Source: RBG-13-51-18 sp050014095 (GTDB taxonomy: Bacteria; Chloroflexota; Dehalococcoidia; Dehalococcoidales; RBG-16-60-22). Taken from it: 64,000 nucleotides of DNA. Position numbers and translations under genes: made by a program. The notes below the pieces were generated by a model. It had not been told where the DNA came from. It was given only the letters and a program-made list of their open reading frames with translations, and did no database searches. Below, piece after piece: positions 25,598 through 34,818 of the stretch (within the stretch, counting starts at the first letter, position 1; the number at the start of each line of letters is the position of its first letter). The stretch lies in contig JBEKDZ010000003.1 in NCBI GenBank assembly GCA_050014095.1, positions 248,001 to 312,000 of the forward strand, read 5' to 3'.

Positions 25598-25840
25598 TCA
25601 GGACTTACTATCTTTATCGATTTCAATGCTCGGCAGCTTCGGCAACCGAAGAGGATTGCCATTTTTCTTTAAAGGATTAAAGGTTGGGAACGCATTAAAA
25701 AACTCTTTAGTTTCACCGCAATATTTGCATGTACCAATACTGCTGGGTCCGTTAGCCACTTCGATTACCCAGAAATGATGGCACGCTTGTTTTTCTGTTT
25801 TTTCTTCAACCATTTCCTTAGTTTTTACTCTCTGTCTCAT
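25598..25840 (-). CDS. Small CHH/CxxC zinc protein
   Basis: 80 residues from the ATG at 25840, which has AGGGGG seven bases upstream (a TTG start at 25861 is less likely). Core: CHHFWVIEVANGPSSIGTCK, then YCGETKEFFNAFP. The C-x-H-x-W-x-I ... S-x-G-x-C-K-x-C-G pattern is shared with the protein at 24783-24959. Function unknown. It ends just upstream of the selenocysteine-type glutaredoxin gene in the same direction (18 bases), so they may be co-transcribed. Confidence 0.65.
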   Translation of the reverse strand: MRQRVKTKEMVEEKTEKQACHHFWVIEVANGPSSIGTCKYCGETKEFFNAFPTFNPLKKNGNPLRLPKLPSIEIDKDSKS

Positions 25841-26026
25841 CACACACCCCCTGTTCTCCAATCAATATAATTCTAGGTTAAAATAGCATCGCCGTATGCG
25901 ACTTTTGTCTTATATAGATAATAACGTGCGAATATGAAGATTTTGTTAATATAAAGTGAAAAGATAAACTTTCAGAGGGAAAACAACAAAAGACAAGATA
26001 GAATACCCGGGACGAGAAAAACGCGA

Positions 26027-26245
26027 CTATTCGCTATCGTCTTCAAGAACGATTTCAAAGGGGCAGGAGATAGCCCCGGTTGGGCAAACAAGCTCGCACA
26101 TGGTGCACCAGCCGCATTCGTCGGCTTTGACAACTTTTACCACATTATCCTCCATCGCCAGAGCACCACAGGTACAAATGCTAACACATAAACCACACTG
26201 TTCGCATTTCGCTTCGTCGATTATCGGCACGTCACCCATATTCAT
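26027..26245 (-). CDS. 2[4Fe-4S] ferredoxin-type protein
   Basis: 72 residues. Two cluster motifs: CEQCGLCVSICTCGAL and CGWCTMCELVCPTGAI. The first lacks the usual CP after its third cysteine but has all four ligands. The acidic tail (FEIVLEDDSE) fits a soluble electron carrier. Next to a Crp/Fnr regulator gene 56 bases upstream, reading in the same direction. Partner enzyme not visible. Confidence 0.85.
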   Translation of the reverse strand: MNMGDVPIIDEAKCEQCGLCVSICTCGALAMEDNVVKVVKADECGWCTMCELVCPTGAISCPFEIVLEDDSE

Positions 26246-26301
26246 ATCTCTCCATAATCACATTCTAGTAGGCAAATGGTAAAACGTCTGCGACATTTCT
26301 C

Positions 26302-26964
26302 TCATTCCATAATACCGGCGATTTTCTTTAAAACCGCATAGTTAGTGATAATGATACGGTTACGCTCGACCCTGATAGCCCCCTCTTCCTCCAGGTTTCT
26401 GAAGGACCTACCCACCATCTCTCGCGCGGTGCCTATCATCGCCGCCATCTCCTGCTGCGTCAGACGCGGCCTTTCACCGTTCGCGGCATATTCCAGTAGT
26501 ATCTTAGCGACCCTGCCATTGACATGGCGGAAGGAAAGGTCTTCAACCAAACCTACCATCTCCTGCACCCGTAGGGATAGCACCTTAATGATATTCAAGG
26601 CAACCTGCGGATATTCTCTGGAGATATTTTCCAGGTCTTTCTTCTTGATACCGTGAAGAGTGACGGCACTCATCGCCGCTGCGCTGGCCAGATTAATCCC
26701 GCCGAGAGCCGGTACATCATTAAAGGAGTCGCCGGGGCGAATGATACGCAGTATCTGCTCCTTGCCGTCGGCAGAGGTCTTGAAGACTTTTACGACGCCG
26801 GAGATGACGAAATACAGCGCTTCGGTAGGTTCTCCCTCGAAAACTACGATATCGCCCCGCACCGCCTTCTTTTCAAAAACATGACTGTTTATCGAAGCCA
26901 GCACGGACTCGCTCAAGCCGGAGAAATAAGGTATATTTTTTAACGCATCCAGGTTTTCCGTCAT
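26302..26964 (-). CDS. Crp/Fnr-family transcription regulator
   Basis: 220 residues. N-terminal cyclic-nucleotide-binding-type barrel (LKNIPYFSGLSESVLASINSH, GDIVVFEGEPTEALYFVISGVVKVFK, RIIRPGDSFNDVPALGG), long dimer helix, then a winged helix (LTQQEMAAMIGTAREMVGRSFRNLEEEGAIRV). No Fnr-type N-terminal cysteine cluster. I use the ATG at 26964, where MTENLDALKNIPYF is the normal start; the longer ORF adds 36 residues with no homology. It may control the ferredoxin gene after it, but no operator was identified. Confidence 0.88.
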   Translation of the reverse strand: MTENLDALKNIPYFSGLSESVLASINSHVFEKKAVRGDIVVFEGEPTEALYFVISGVVKVFKTSADGKEQILRIIRPGDSFNDVPALGGINLASAAAMSAVTLHGIKKKDLENISREYPQVALNIIKVLSLRVQEMVGLVEDLSFRHVNGRVAKILLEYAANGERPRLTQQEMAAMIGTAREMVGRSFRNLEEEGAIRVERNRIIITNYAVLKKIAGIME

Positions 26965-27100
26965 ATCGAACCTTAAGCCTGCGTCCAGGCAATTTTCTTC
27001 AAGGATTATAACAGCTTGTGGCAGATACAGTAAAGGATGCCAAAATACTGGAATGCGGTTCTCGATCGGCAATAAAAGTGATATAGCTGGTATCGTTCTG

Positions 27101-27799
27101 TTAGTTTATACTCTGAAAGTAATAGCCTACGCCAGCCTCGGTCAAGATATACCTCGGCACTGATGGATCCGGCTCGATTTTCTGTCGGAGGTGAGAAATA
27201 TATATCCGCACGTAGTCAATATCGTCAATGTATTCAAAACCCCAAACATGCTCCAGAACCGACTGGTGAGAGACGACACAACCAACATTTTCTAAAAGCA
27301 GGGCTAAAAGCCGAAACTCATGCGGGGTGAGCCTAACTTTTTTGCCACTAACCATGACTCTGTGCTCCGCTACATCTATCGTAAGGATATCATCGGAAAA
27401 ATGGACACTCGCTATTTTTTTAATTGGCGGGCTATCAGCGCGCCGCAAGATCGCTTTAACCCTGGCTACAAGTTCCCGGTTACCAATCGGTTTAGAGAGA
27501 TATTCATCAGCTCCGCATTCCAATCCCCGCACAATGTCTGCTTCTGTATTATGTTTGCCGGTAAGCATGATAATTGGTATTTCATCGAAATCACGAATCA
27601 AACGACATGTCTGCCAGCCGTCTATTTCCGGCATCATAACGTCAAGCAGGACAAGGTCAGGCTTTTCTTTGTTGACGATATTTACAGCTTCATGCCCGCT
27701 AGTGGCTTTCAATATCTTATATCCACTAAAAGAAAGAAGCTGGGCAAACATTTTAACCTGGACTGGGTCATCATCAACGACGAGAATGCTTTTAGCCAC
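27101..27799 (-). CDS. OmpR/PhoB-family response regulator
   Basis: 232 residues. Receiver domain 1-120: acidic pair in VVDDDPVQ, phospho-acceptor Asp in VLLDVMMPEIDGWQ, and the switch LTGK and LSKPIGNRELVARV. C-terminal winged helix (VRLTPHEFRLLALLLENVGCVVSHQSVLEHVWGFE ... VRIYISHLRQKI). The gene upstream (27897-28244) encodes a histidine-kinase dimerisation domain without ATPase, so the cognate full kinase must be elsewhere. Confidence 0.93.
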   Translation of the reverse strand: MAKSILVVDDDPVQVKMFAQLLSFSGYKILKATSGHEAVNIVNKEKPDLVLLDVMMPEIDGWQTCRLIRDFDEIPIIMLTGKHNTEADIVRGLECGADEYLSKPIGNRELVARVKAILRRADSPPIKKIASVHFSDDILTIDVAEHRVMVSGKKVRLTPHEFRLLALLLENVGCVVSHQSVLEHVWGFEYIDDIDYVRIYISHLRQKIEPDPSVPRYILTEAGVGYYFQSIN

Positions 27800-27896
27800 T
27801 ACGTTATTTCCACCAAGAATTTTTATTTTTTATTATTAAAGTAATATTAATTGAAATTTGATAACTTATTAAATAACACCTATGATATTATGGATT

Positions 27897-28244
27897 TTAC
27901 TTCTTTCCCGATTTAGTTTCCAATTGTTTTAATATGTTGCTTGTTAAGTCATATAGTCGATTGCCGTAGGTTAAAATATTCTGCAATGCCTCACGTTGTG
28001 CCATGTTGATTTTTCCGCTTGCCCCGTCCAGCATTATTTGAGCATAGCCGATAATAACATTTATCGAACCGCGAATATCATGAGCAATTTTATCGAGATT
28101 GTCCAGGGCATCGTAATCAATTCTCGGGTAGGGATACTCCGATACGGGCATCCGACTATTGCCAGGATTTTCAACTTCAATTTGACTGATATTTTTACGC
28201 ACTACGGGGCATATTATATCATCTGTATGGACACCAGACAACAT
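27897..28244 (-). CDS. Histidine-kinase dimerisation (HisKA) domain protein without ATPase
   Basis: 115 residues. Residues 48-108 match a HisKA dimerisation and phosphoacceptor domain: LDKIAHDIRGSINVIIGYAQ (His is the expected phosphorylation site), a second helix and a tail. The N, G1 and G2 boxes of the ATPase domain are absent and the ORF ends normally at LETKSGKK. It may be a phosphotransfer or decoy partner of the response regulator 97 bases downstream, or a truncated kinase. The N-terminal 45 residues are unrecognised and the start is uncertain (no ribosome site). Confidence 0.65.
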   Translation of the reverse strand: MLSGVHTDDIICPVVRKNISQIEVENPGNSRMPVSEYPYPRIDYDALDNLDKIAHDIRGSINVIIGYAQIMLDGASGKINMAQREALQNILTYGNRLYDLTSNILKQLETKSGKK

Positions 28245-28389
28245 AACAATTAAAGCAAACGTTACATAATCGTTATTTCTGTTAAAAAAGTGACGTTTTT
28301 ATCGTTTAGTCATTTAAATAATACGTGATAGCCGGCAGGTTGTATTTACATGAAAATTTTGTCTATAATAATTTTAGATAGAGGACAAT

Positions 28390-29163
28390 ATGAGCAAACT
28401 AATAGATAAACTCCGCAAGCTATCCCAGGCAACGCCCCAGCCGATGGGATTCCGTACCTCTCGACAAGTAGAAGCCAGCTCGAAAATCCTGATTATCGGC
28501 AGGTTAGCATTAAACAGCGCCACCCCACCATTAAAAAGCGACCCCGTCGCCGATGCCGTTCTGGTTCAAATAGATGCATCCAAACCTACGGATAAAGATA
28601 TCCAAAAGGCTGCAAAATTGCTGGGGGATATTCCCTGGGGGGTCTATCTCGAAGAAAGCGACGGCGATTTGGCAACCTTAATCGAGGCTGGTTGCGATTT
28701 CGTGGTATTTTCACCAGCCAGCCTGGTTCCCGACCTGCCGCAGGATGAGAAAGTGGGAAAAATCCTCCAGGTGGAGTCATCCATGGATGACGGGCTATTG
28801 AGAGCGATTAACGACCTGCCGGCCGATGCCGTGCTGATTAACGATACTTTAGACAACGATACGACGCTGACTGTCCACCGCCTGATGATATACCGTCACC
28901 TGGCGAATTTCATCGCCAAACCGCTGATAGTGCCCGTGGCAACCAACATTACCGAGGCGGAGCTTAAAGCCCTCCAGGACGCGGAAATCGACGGCGTGAT
29001 GGTAGAGATGGATGGAAAAGACCTGAAAGAGCTGCGTCAGGCTATCAGCAAGCTGCCGGCACGTTCCGCGAGGAAGCGGGATAAAACAGGCGTACTGCTA
29101 CCCCACCTCGGCGGCGAGACTATCCCTACACCCCCTGACGAAGAAGAGGAAGAAGACGAGTAA
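28390..29163 (+). CDS. Conserved hypothetical, TIM-barrel-like
   Basis: 257 residues. Alternating strands and helices (SSKILIIGRLAL, DAVLVQIDAS, IPWGVYLEE, AGCDFVVFSP, DAVLINDTLDND, KPLIVPVATNIT, AEIDGVMVEMD) resemble a (beta/alpha)8 barrel such as a phosphate-sugar isomerase or HisA-type fold, but I see no catalytic motif that names it. An N-terminal helix and a C-terminal acidic run (PDEEEEEDE) frame it. Promoter TATAAT at about 28364 and ribosome site GAGGAC. Homologues are, from memory, widespread in Dehalococcoidia. Confidence 0.6.
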   Translation: MSKLIDKLRKLSQATPQPMGFRTSRQVEASSKILIIGRLALNSATPPLKSDPVADAVLVQIDASKPTDKDIQKAAKLLGDIPWGVYLEESDGDLATLIEAGCDFVVFSPASLVPDLPQDEKVGKILQVESSMDDGLLRAINDLPADAVLINDTLDNDTTLTVHRLMIYRHLANFIAKPLIVPVATNITEAELKALQDAEIDGVMVEMDGKDLKELRQAISKLPARSARKRDKTGVLLPHLGGETIPTPPDEEEEEDE

Positions 29164-29174
29164 CTCTCTTTAGT

Positions 29175-30047
29175 CTATTTTACTGTCCCTACCCCACATA
29201 TAATCGCGATGAATATATGGGGTTTGCGGAATTCCCTATAACGCAGCGGTCGGTGCTTTACACCACTAGAGATAAATAGGGAGCTGGTAGTATTGAACGT
29301 TAATAGCTGCCCGCCGAGATAAAACTCCATCTCACTACCGAGGTCTTCAGGATTAGCCGGGTCGCCGCCGAGGTTGATGATAATTTCATCGGCGTCCTGA
29401 TGTGCCATTTCCTTGATACTTTCAATTCTGGAAGCAGATTGTCCAGTTATCCAGCCATACTCAATATGGTGCTTCACGCCCGGCACCTGTAAGCTGCTCA
29501 TATAGGTCATTGCCGATGCCGCGCCTGCCTCAAATAAAGGACTCCGCACCACGTACCGCTCGTAGTCGTATTCCTTCGTCTTCTTCGGTAAGGCTCCCTT
29601 CTCATCATGGATACCGCTGGTGCCCCAGGCTTCGCCAGCACTGCCGGTGCCGCACATTATCGCCATCTGGAGGTGAGGAAACTGAAATTTTTTCCAGATT
29701 ACCGGACCGTGCGGCGTGCCTTTGGGAATATAAAAAGTGGTCGACGTATTAAAGATAATCGGCTGCCCGCCGACGTAAAACTCCACCTCCCCGCCGAGCA
29801 CCTGCGGCGTCCGGTAATCCCCACCCATGTGCATGACAATCTCATCAAAGTCGTGAACGTGCTCATGGAGGCTGGGGTTAGGGTCGGGGATACCGTATAT
29901 CCAGCCGGGCTCTATATAGTAGTTAGACCCCGGCACCTGCTTGTTGCTCATCATGGTCATGGTGGGACTCTGGCGATTTTTCGTACCGCCGAAGGCTTCG
30001 TAAAGAGGCTTTCTTACCAAGTATTTTTCATAGTCGATTTTAGGCAT
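29175..30047 (-). CDS. Two-domain cupin protein
   Basis: 290 residues made of two similar cupin halves. First half: YEKYLVRKPLYEAFGG ... HEHVHDFDEIVMHMGGD ... GGQPIIFNTSTTFYIPKGTPHGPV. Second half: YERYVVRSPLFEAGAA ... HQDADEIIINLGGDPANP ... GGQLLTFNTTSSLFISSGVKHRPL. The first half has His/His/Glu ligands (HEHVHDFDE), the second a weaker set (HQDADE), suggesting that one half binds metal. Bicupins of this type are often seen near aromatic catabolism genes, but this one is 9 kb from the molybdopterin pair. Confidence 0.7.
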   Translation of the reverse strand: MPKIDYEKYLVRKPLYEAFGGTKNRQSPTMTMMSNKQVPGSNYYIEPGWIYGIPDPNPSLHEHVHDFDEIVMHMGGDYRTPQVLGGEVEFYVGGQPIIFNTSTTFYIPKGTPHGPVIWKKFQFPHLQMAIMCGTGSAGEAWGTSGIHDEKGALPKKTKEYDYERYVVRSPLFEAGAASAMTYMSSLQVPGVKHHIEYGWITGQSASRIESIKEMAHQDADEIIINLGGDPANPEDLGSEMEFYLGGQLLTFNTTSSLFISSGVKHRPLRYREFRKPHIFIAIICGVGTVK

Positions 30048-30163
30048 ATGTCTCTACTCCATTTATGTATTTGTGTTAATCATAGCGGGAGAAAGGTAAA
30101 GTGTCAAAGCGAATATGGGCTGACTTTACAGCTAGTATCTGGTAATAATATAATGCGAAAACA

Positions 30164-30712
30164 ATGAAGAACAACCACAATACATATATCCATTCTCGGC
30201 GCTCAATCAGGCTTAAAGGTTACGATTATTCTCAATCCGGAGCATATTTCGTTACCATTGTCACCCATCAAAGGATATTATTATTTGGAGATATAACAAA
30301 CCCCGTAGGAGCGAATTTAAAACCTTTCCTTACCCTGAATCAATATGGAGAGATAGTACAAACATCCTGGTATGATATTCCTAATCATTATTCCAATATT
30401 TTATTAGATTCTTTTATCATCATGCCAAATCATGTTCACGGGATAATTATGATTAATAATCCTGTAGGGGCGGGTTTAAAACCCGCCCCTACGAAAAATC
30501 ATCCCCTTTCTGAAATCATTCGCGCGTTTAAAACATTTTCCGCCAGGCGTATTAACGAAATACATAAAACATCTAGCGTACCCATATGGCAACGTAACTA
30601 TTATGAGCGTATCATTAGAGACGAAAAAGAACTCAACTTAATACGTGAATATATTGAAAACAATATCATTAGGTGGGAATCCGATAAAGAAAATCTAAAA
30701 TCTATCCATTGA
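30164..30712 (+). mobile_element. REP-associated tyrosine transposase (RAYT)
   Basis: 182-residue IS200-like transposase: SGAYFVTIVTHQR, the HUH metal motif in MPNHVHGIIM and the C-terminal WQRNYYERIIRDEKELNLIREYIENN. Single-stranded DNA transposase of the Y1 family; no terminal elements identified. Unusually, the ORF contains two copies of the palindrome it probably recognises. A perfect 29-base inverted repeat lies at 30464-30492 (encoding VGAGLKPAPT), and an imperfect copy at about 30301-30328 encodes NPVGANLKPF. Confidence 0.85.
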
Positions 30713-30739
30713 AACTAAAAGACGTCGTAAAAAAACCAA

Positions 30740-31894
30740 CTACACTCGCTGCGCCATCTGGTAGGACTTGCCCTCGGTGACGATGGACGGCGCGATGACC
30801 ATCTCGGCTTTATGGAACTCTTTGATATTGGCGGCGCCACAAAAGCCCATCGCCGTACGTAAAGCCCCGACGAAGTTTTCCGTGCCGTGGACGACTGATG
30901 TAGGGCCGAAGAGCAGCTTTTCCAGCGTGGTATTCGTTCCGACTTTTATGCGTGTACCTCTTGGCAACGCGGGGTGGGGATGAGACATGCCCCAGTGATA
31001 GCCGCGTCCGGGGGCTTCCTTTGTCTGGGCGATGGGTGAACCTATCATCACCGCGTCCGTGCCAGCGGCAAAAGCTTTACAGATATCCCCGCCTTTGCGC
31101 AGACCGCCGTCGGTAATAATCGGGATATACTTACCGGATTCCTGGTAATATACATCTCTGGCCGCCGCGCAATCGATAGTAGCGGTTATCTGCGGAACAC
31201 CGACCCCGAGCACTTCCCTTGAGGTACAGGCGGCTCCGGGACCGACGCCAACCAGCACGCCGGCAATACCTGTTCTCATGAGCTCCAGGCAGGCCGTATA
31301 GCTAACACAGTTGCCGACAACAATCGGCATTTTAATCTGCTTGACCATTTCCGAGAATATTAAGCCGCGGTAGCTCTTGGAAATATGACGGGCGCTGGTA
31401 ACGGTGGACTGCACTACCAGTATATCGCCGCCGGCTTCCACTACGACTGGCGCCAGGCGCTTGGTGTTGGCCGGTATCAGCGAAATAGCGCAGATGGCAC
31501 CGGCTTGTTTAATCGCCCTTACCCTATCGCCAACCAGGTTATCTTTAATCGGCTCTTTATATACCTTTTGCAACAAAGCGGTAACTTCGGCATCGGAAGC
31601 TTTAGCGATTTTATCCAGAATCTCATCGGGATTGGCATAGCGTGCCTGGATGCCATCCAGATTGAGAACGCCGAGTCCTCCCAGCTTGTTTATCTGGATA
31701 GCGAGTTTAACATCGACGACGGAGTCCATAGCGGAGGTAATAAAGGGTATAGAAAAAGTGAAATCACTGATTTGGAAATCCGTGTTGGTCTGGTCGGGGT
31801 TGAGGGTGACATCCCCGGGCACGATGGCCACTTCATCAAAGCCGTAGGCTTGTTTGAGCTGTTTGAACTTTGGGGTAGTCTTTGCGCTGCACAT
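30740..31894 (-). CDS. guaB3: IMP dehydrogenase-like protein, GuaB3 type
   Basis: 384 residues. IMPDH barrel without the CBS domain pair: FDEVAIVPGDV, SIPFITSAMDSVVDVKLA, VVGNCVSYTACLELMRTG, the catalytic loop GVGPGAACTSREVLGVGVPQ and IITDGGLRKGGDICKAFAAGTDAVMIGSP. The C-terminal region (GFCGAANIKEFHKAEMVIAPS) is typical of the GuaB3 family. Such proteins occur in Actinobacteria, cyanobacteria and Chloroflexota beside a full GuaB. Their substrate is not certain, so IMP oxidation should not be assumed. Confidence 0.85.
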   Translation of the reverse strand: MCSAKTTPKFKQLKQAYGFDEVAIVPGDVTLNPDQTNTDFQISDFTFSIPFITSAMDSVVDVKLAIQINKLGGLGVLNLDGIQARYANPDEILDKIAKASDAEVTALLQKVYKEPIKDNLVGDRVRAIKQAGAICAISLIPANTKRLAPVVVEAGGDILVVQSTVTSARHISKSYRGLIFSEMVKQIKMPIVVGNCVSYTACLELMRTGIAGVLVGVGPGAACTSREVLGVGVPQITATIDCAAARDVYYQESGKYIPIITDGGLRKGGDICKAFAAGTDAVMIGSPIAQTKEAPGRGYHWGMSHPHPALPRGTRIKVGTNTTLEKLLFGPTSVVHGTENFVGALRTAMGFCGAANIKEFHKAEMVIAPSIVTEGKSYQMAQRV

Positions 31895-32067
31895 ATATGT
31901 GCTCTTAATTATAACAAAATTTTTCTAGAAAATGCAACAATATTTTTGATAAAAATGTATTATTTTCGGTCGTTTTAAAAACATCTATATCAACAAGCAT
32001 CCCAATTCAAAGCTAGACACGCACACATGTATCATCTTATAATATTCAGGTTAAGGATAATACAAAA

Positions 32068-32922
32068 ATGCCTACTCTTTACGTCGTCGCCACTCCAATC
32101 GGCAATCTGGAAGACATTTCCCTGCGGGCTCTTAGAGTGCTGCGCGAGGTGAAACTTATCGCGGCGGAAGACACCCGTAAGACCAGACGCCTGCTAACCG
32201 ATTATGATATTAAAACACCCATGACCAGCTATTACGAACATAATAAGCTTACCAAACTGGACTATATCCTCGACCAGCTTAAAGAGGCGGATGTAGCGCT
32301 GGTGTCTGAAGCAGGCATGCCCGGCATTTCCGATCCCGGTTACGAGCTTATAGCGGCGGCCAGTCGGCAGAATATATCGGTCATCCCGATTCCGGGTCCA
32401 TCGGCGATAACTACGGCGCTAGCGATATCCGGTCTCCCGACCGACAGATTTACGTTTATCGGTTTTTTGCCGTCTAAAGCCGCTGCTCGGCGTAAAGCGC
32501 TGGAAAAAATCGCCAGCGAACCAGGCACCATCATCGCCCTGGAAGCGCCGCACCGGCTGGCGGCAGCGCTGGAGGATATAATTGAAACGCTAGGCGACCG
32601 GCGTATCGCCATCTGCCGCGAGATGACCAAGCTCCATGAGGAAATCTTCCGAGGAACATTAGGCGAGGCTATCAAGCATTTCACCAATCCTCGCGGCGAG
32701 TTCACTCTCGTCATCGAAGGTAAGAGTGCCAAAGAGAAACCATCAATGACAGACGCTGTGGAAAGACAGCTCCACGAAATGTACCTCGGCGGAGCTACCG
32801 CTAAAGAAGCCGTCGCTTCCGTAGCTGGCGAAACAGGACTCAAAAGAAAAGAGCTTTACCAGACCTGGCTGAAGATGGATAAAGTCTGGGAAAGAAGCAA
32901 TAATACCCGTAAAACCGGATAA
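32068..32922 (+). CDS. rsmI: 16S rRNA (cytidine1402-2'-O)-methyltransferase
   Basis: 284 residues. LYVVATPIGNLEDISLRALRV, AAEDTRKTRRLL, VSEAGMPGISDPGYELI and PGPSAITTALAISGLPTDRFTFIGFLP are all RsmI signatures of the tetrapyrrole-methylase fold. The 2'-O-methylation of C1402 tunes start-codon selection. Promoter TATAAT at 32038-32043. Followed by a small zinc protein and metG in the same direction with tight spacing, so the three are probably one transcript. Confidence 0.95.
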   Translation: MPTLYVVATPIGNLEDISLRALRVLREVKLIAAEDTRKTRRLLTDYDIKTPMTSYYEHNKLTKLDYILDQLKEADVALVSEAGMPGISDPGYELIAAASRQNISVIPIPGPSAITTALAISGLPTDRFTFIGFLPSKAAARRKALEKIASEPGTIIALEAPHRLAAALEDIIETLGDRRIAICREMTKLHEEIFRGTLGEAIKHFTNPRGEFTLVIEGKSAKEKPSMTDAVERQLHEMYLGGATAKEAVASVAGETGLKRKELYQTWLKMDKVWERSNNTRKTG

Positions 32923-32934
32923 AGGAGTAAATAT

Positions 32935-33147
32935 ATGCGTCGTGGCTGTGTATCTCTAGGCGAGATAAAATGCGATAGCTGCAAGAAACCTATCCCCTAT
33001 CCCGACCGTTACCTGGCAGTCAATGAGAAGAACGGTAAAGAGGACGAAGAGGGCGAAACGAAGCGCTACTGCATCGAGTGCTGCCTGAAAAAAGGCTATG
33101 CCCAGTATAAAGAAGAAAAAGGCGAAAATATTCTAACGTTTTTTTAA
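32935..33147 (+). CDS. Small CxxC/CxxC protein
   Basis: 70 residues. IKCDSCKKPIPYPDRYLAV, then RYCIECCLKKGYAQYKEEK: two CxxC pairs 34 residues apart suited to one zinc. The middle segment (NEKNGKEDEEGETK) is a charged linker. Not recognised as a named family; it starts 12 bases after rsmI and ends 9 bases before metG. Confidence 0.6.
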   Translation: MRRGCVSLGEIKCDSCKKPIPYPDRYLAVNEKNGKEDEEGETKRYCIECCLKKGYAQYKEEKGENILTFF

Positions 33148-33156
33148 AAATTGATT

Positions 33157-34818
33157 ATGAGTGAAAGAATTTTTATCGGGGTGGCATGGCCTTACGCTGA
33201 AGGCTCACTTCATATTGGAAATATTGCCGGAGCAAATCTGCCGGCAGATATTTTCGCACGCTACCACCGCCTGAAGGGCAACGAGGTGCTGATGGTATCC
33301 GGCTCGGACCAGCACGGCACGCCGATAACCCTTAAAGCCGAACATGAAGGCAAGACTCCCCAGGAAATAATCGATTACTATCAGCGGGAATTCATAGAAT
33401 GCTGGCAAAAGCTGGGCATCTTCTTCGACCTTTACACCGGCACGCATACGGAAAACCACATCAAAGTATCGCAAGAGATTTTCTTAAAGCTGCTGGAGAA
33501 AGGCTATTTATTCCGGGACACTGTTGCCCAGATGTATTGTCCCAAGTGTCAGCGTTTTTTACCCGACCGCTATGTCGAAGGCACCTGCCCTTTATGTAAA
33601 ACGACCGGCGCCCGCGGCGACCAATGCGATGCCTGCAGCAAGCCGCTGAACGCCACCGAACTTATCAATCCCTACTGCCGGATATGTAAAACTACGCCCG
33701 TTTTAAAGAATTCGGAACACTTCTTTTTAAAGCTTAGTGCTTTCCAGGATAAGCTAGAAAAGTGGGCGGCGAAACAAAAACAGTGGCGGCCAAACGTTTA
33801 TGGTTTTACACAGCGCTACCTAAAGGAAGGTTTACGCGACCGGGCAATAACCAGAGATATCGAATGGGGCATACCTGTACCAGTCAAGGGCTTTGAAAAT
33901 AAACGACTCTATGTTTGGTTCGAAGCTGTGATTGGTTATCTGTCCGCGTCTAAAGAATGGGCCGCAAAAAGCGGCGATGATGATAAATGGCAGCCCTTCT
34001 GGCAGGAGGGCACGAAGAGCTACTATTTCCTTGCCAAGGACAACATCCCTTTCCACACTCTCATATGGCCGGCGATGATAATGGGCTACGGCGGTTTAAA
34101 CCTGCCCTACGATGTACCCGCCAACGAGTTCCTGACCATTGAAGGAAGAAAGATTTCCAGGAGTCGCAACTGGGCGGTATGGGTGCCGGACTACCTCTCT
34201 CGCTACGACCCCGACCCACTAAGATATATCCTCTCGATAAATATGCCGGAAACGAACGATGCCGATTTTTCCTGGCGGGAATTCGTCCGCCGCAACAACG
34301 ACGAGCTGGTGGCGACCTACGGCAACCTGGTTAACCGGGTGCTGACATTCACCTATAAAAATTTCGATGGCAAAGTGCCGGAATCCGGAACTTTAGACGA
34401 TGCCGATAAAAATATCATTAGCAGTGCCGATGCCTGCCTGGAAAAGGTCGGGGAATCAATATCGCGTTGCAGTTTTAAACAGGCCATCCAGTCCGCCATG
34501 TCGCTGGCGCAGCAGGCGAACCGCTATCTCGATGAAAAAGCCCCCTGGAAGAAAATCAAAGAGGACAAACAGGCGGCGGCAACATCATTATACGTCGCTA
34601 TTAATATTATTTCACGTTTGAAAACAATGCTGGTGCCCTTCTTACCCTTCAGCTCACAAAAGGTACATGAATACCTGGGATTCAATGGCAAAGTTGAAAC
34701 ATCCGGCTGGCAACCGCAGGCGGTGCCGGCGGGGCAAAAACTGAAAGAGCCGAAACCCCTTTTTGTTAAACTCGATGAGAGCATTGTTGAAGAGGAGACC
34801 AAGCGTATTGGAACTTAA
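33157..34818 (+). CDS. metG: Methionine--tRNA ligase
   Basis: 553 residues, class I. HIGH-type motif HIGN in WPYAEGSLHIGNIAG, four CxxC units (CPKC, CPLC, CDAC, CRIC) that make the double zinc knuckle at about 126-180, KMSKS-type loop GRKISRSRNWAVW (KISRS), and a helical anticodon-binding domain. The C-terminal tRNA-binding EMAP domain of some MetRS is absent. The ATG at 33157 has no ribosome site in front of it; coupling to the upstream small gene is likely. An in-frame TTG lies 6 bases upstream. Confidence 0.94.
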   Translation: MSERIFIGVAWPYAEGSLHIGNIAGANLPADIFARYHRLKGNEVLMVSGSDQHGTPITLKAEHEGKTPQEIIDYYQREFIECWQKLGIFFDLYTGTHTENHIKVSQEIFLKLLEKGYLFRDTVAQMYCPKCQRFLPDRYVEGTCPLCKTTGARGDQCDACSKPLNATELINPYCRICKTTPVLKNSEHFFLKLSAFQDKLEKWAAKQKQWRPNVYGFTQRYLKEGLRDRAITRDIEWGIPVPVKGFENKRLYVWFEAVIGYLSASKEWAAKSGDDDKWQPFWQEGTKSYYFLAKDNIPFHTLIWPAMIMGYGGLNLPYDVPANEFLTIEGRKISRSRNWAVWVPDYLSRYDPDPLRYILSINMPETNDADFSWREFVRRNNDELVATYGNLVNRVLTFTYKNFDGKVPESGTLDDADKNIISSADACLEKVGESISRCSFKQAIQSAMSLAQQANRYLDEKAPWKKIKEDKQAAATSLYVAINIISRLKTMLVPFLPFSSQKVHEYLGFNGKVETSGWQPQAVPAGQKLKEPKPLFVKLDESIVEEETKRIGT

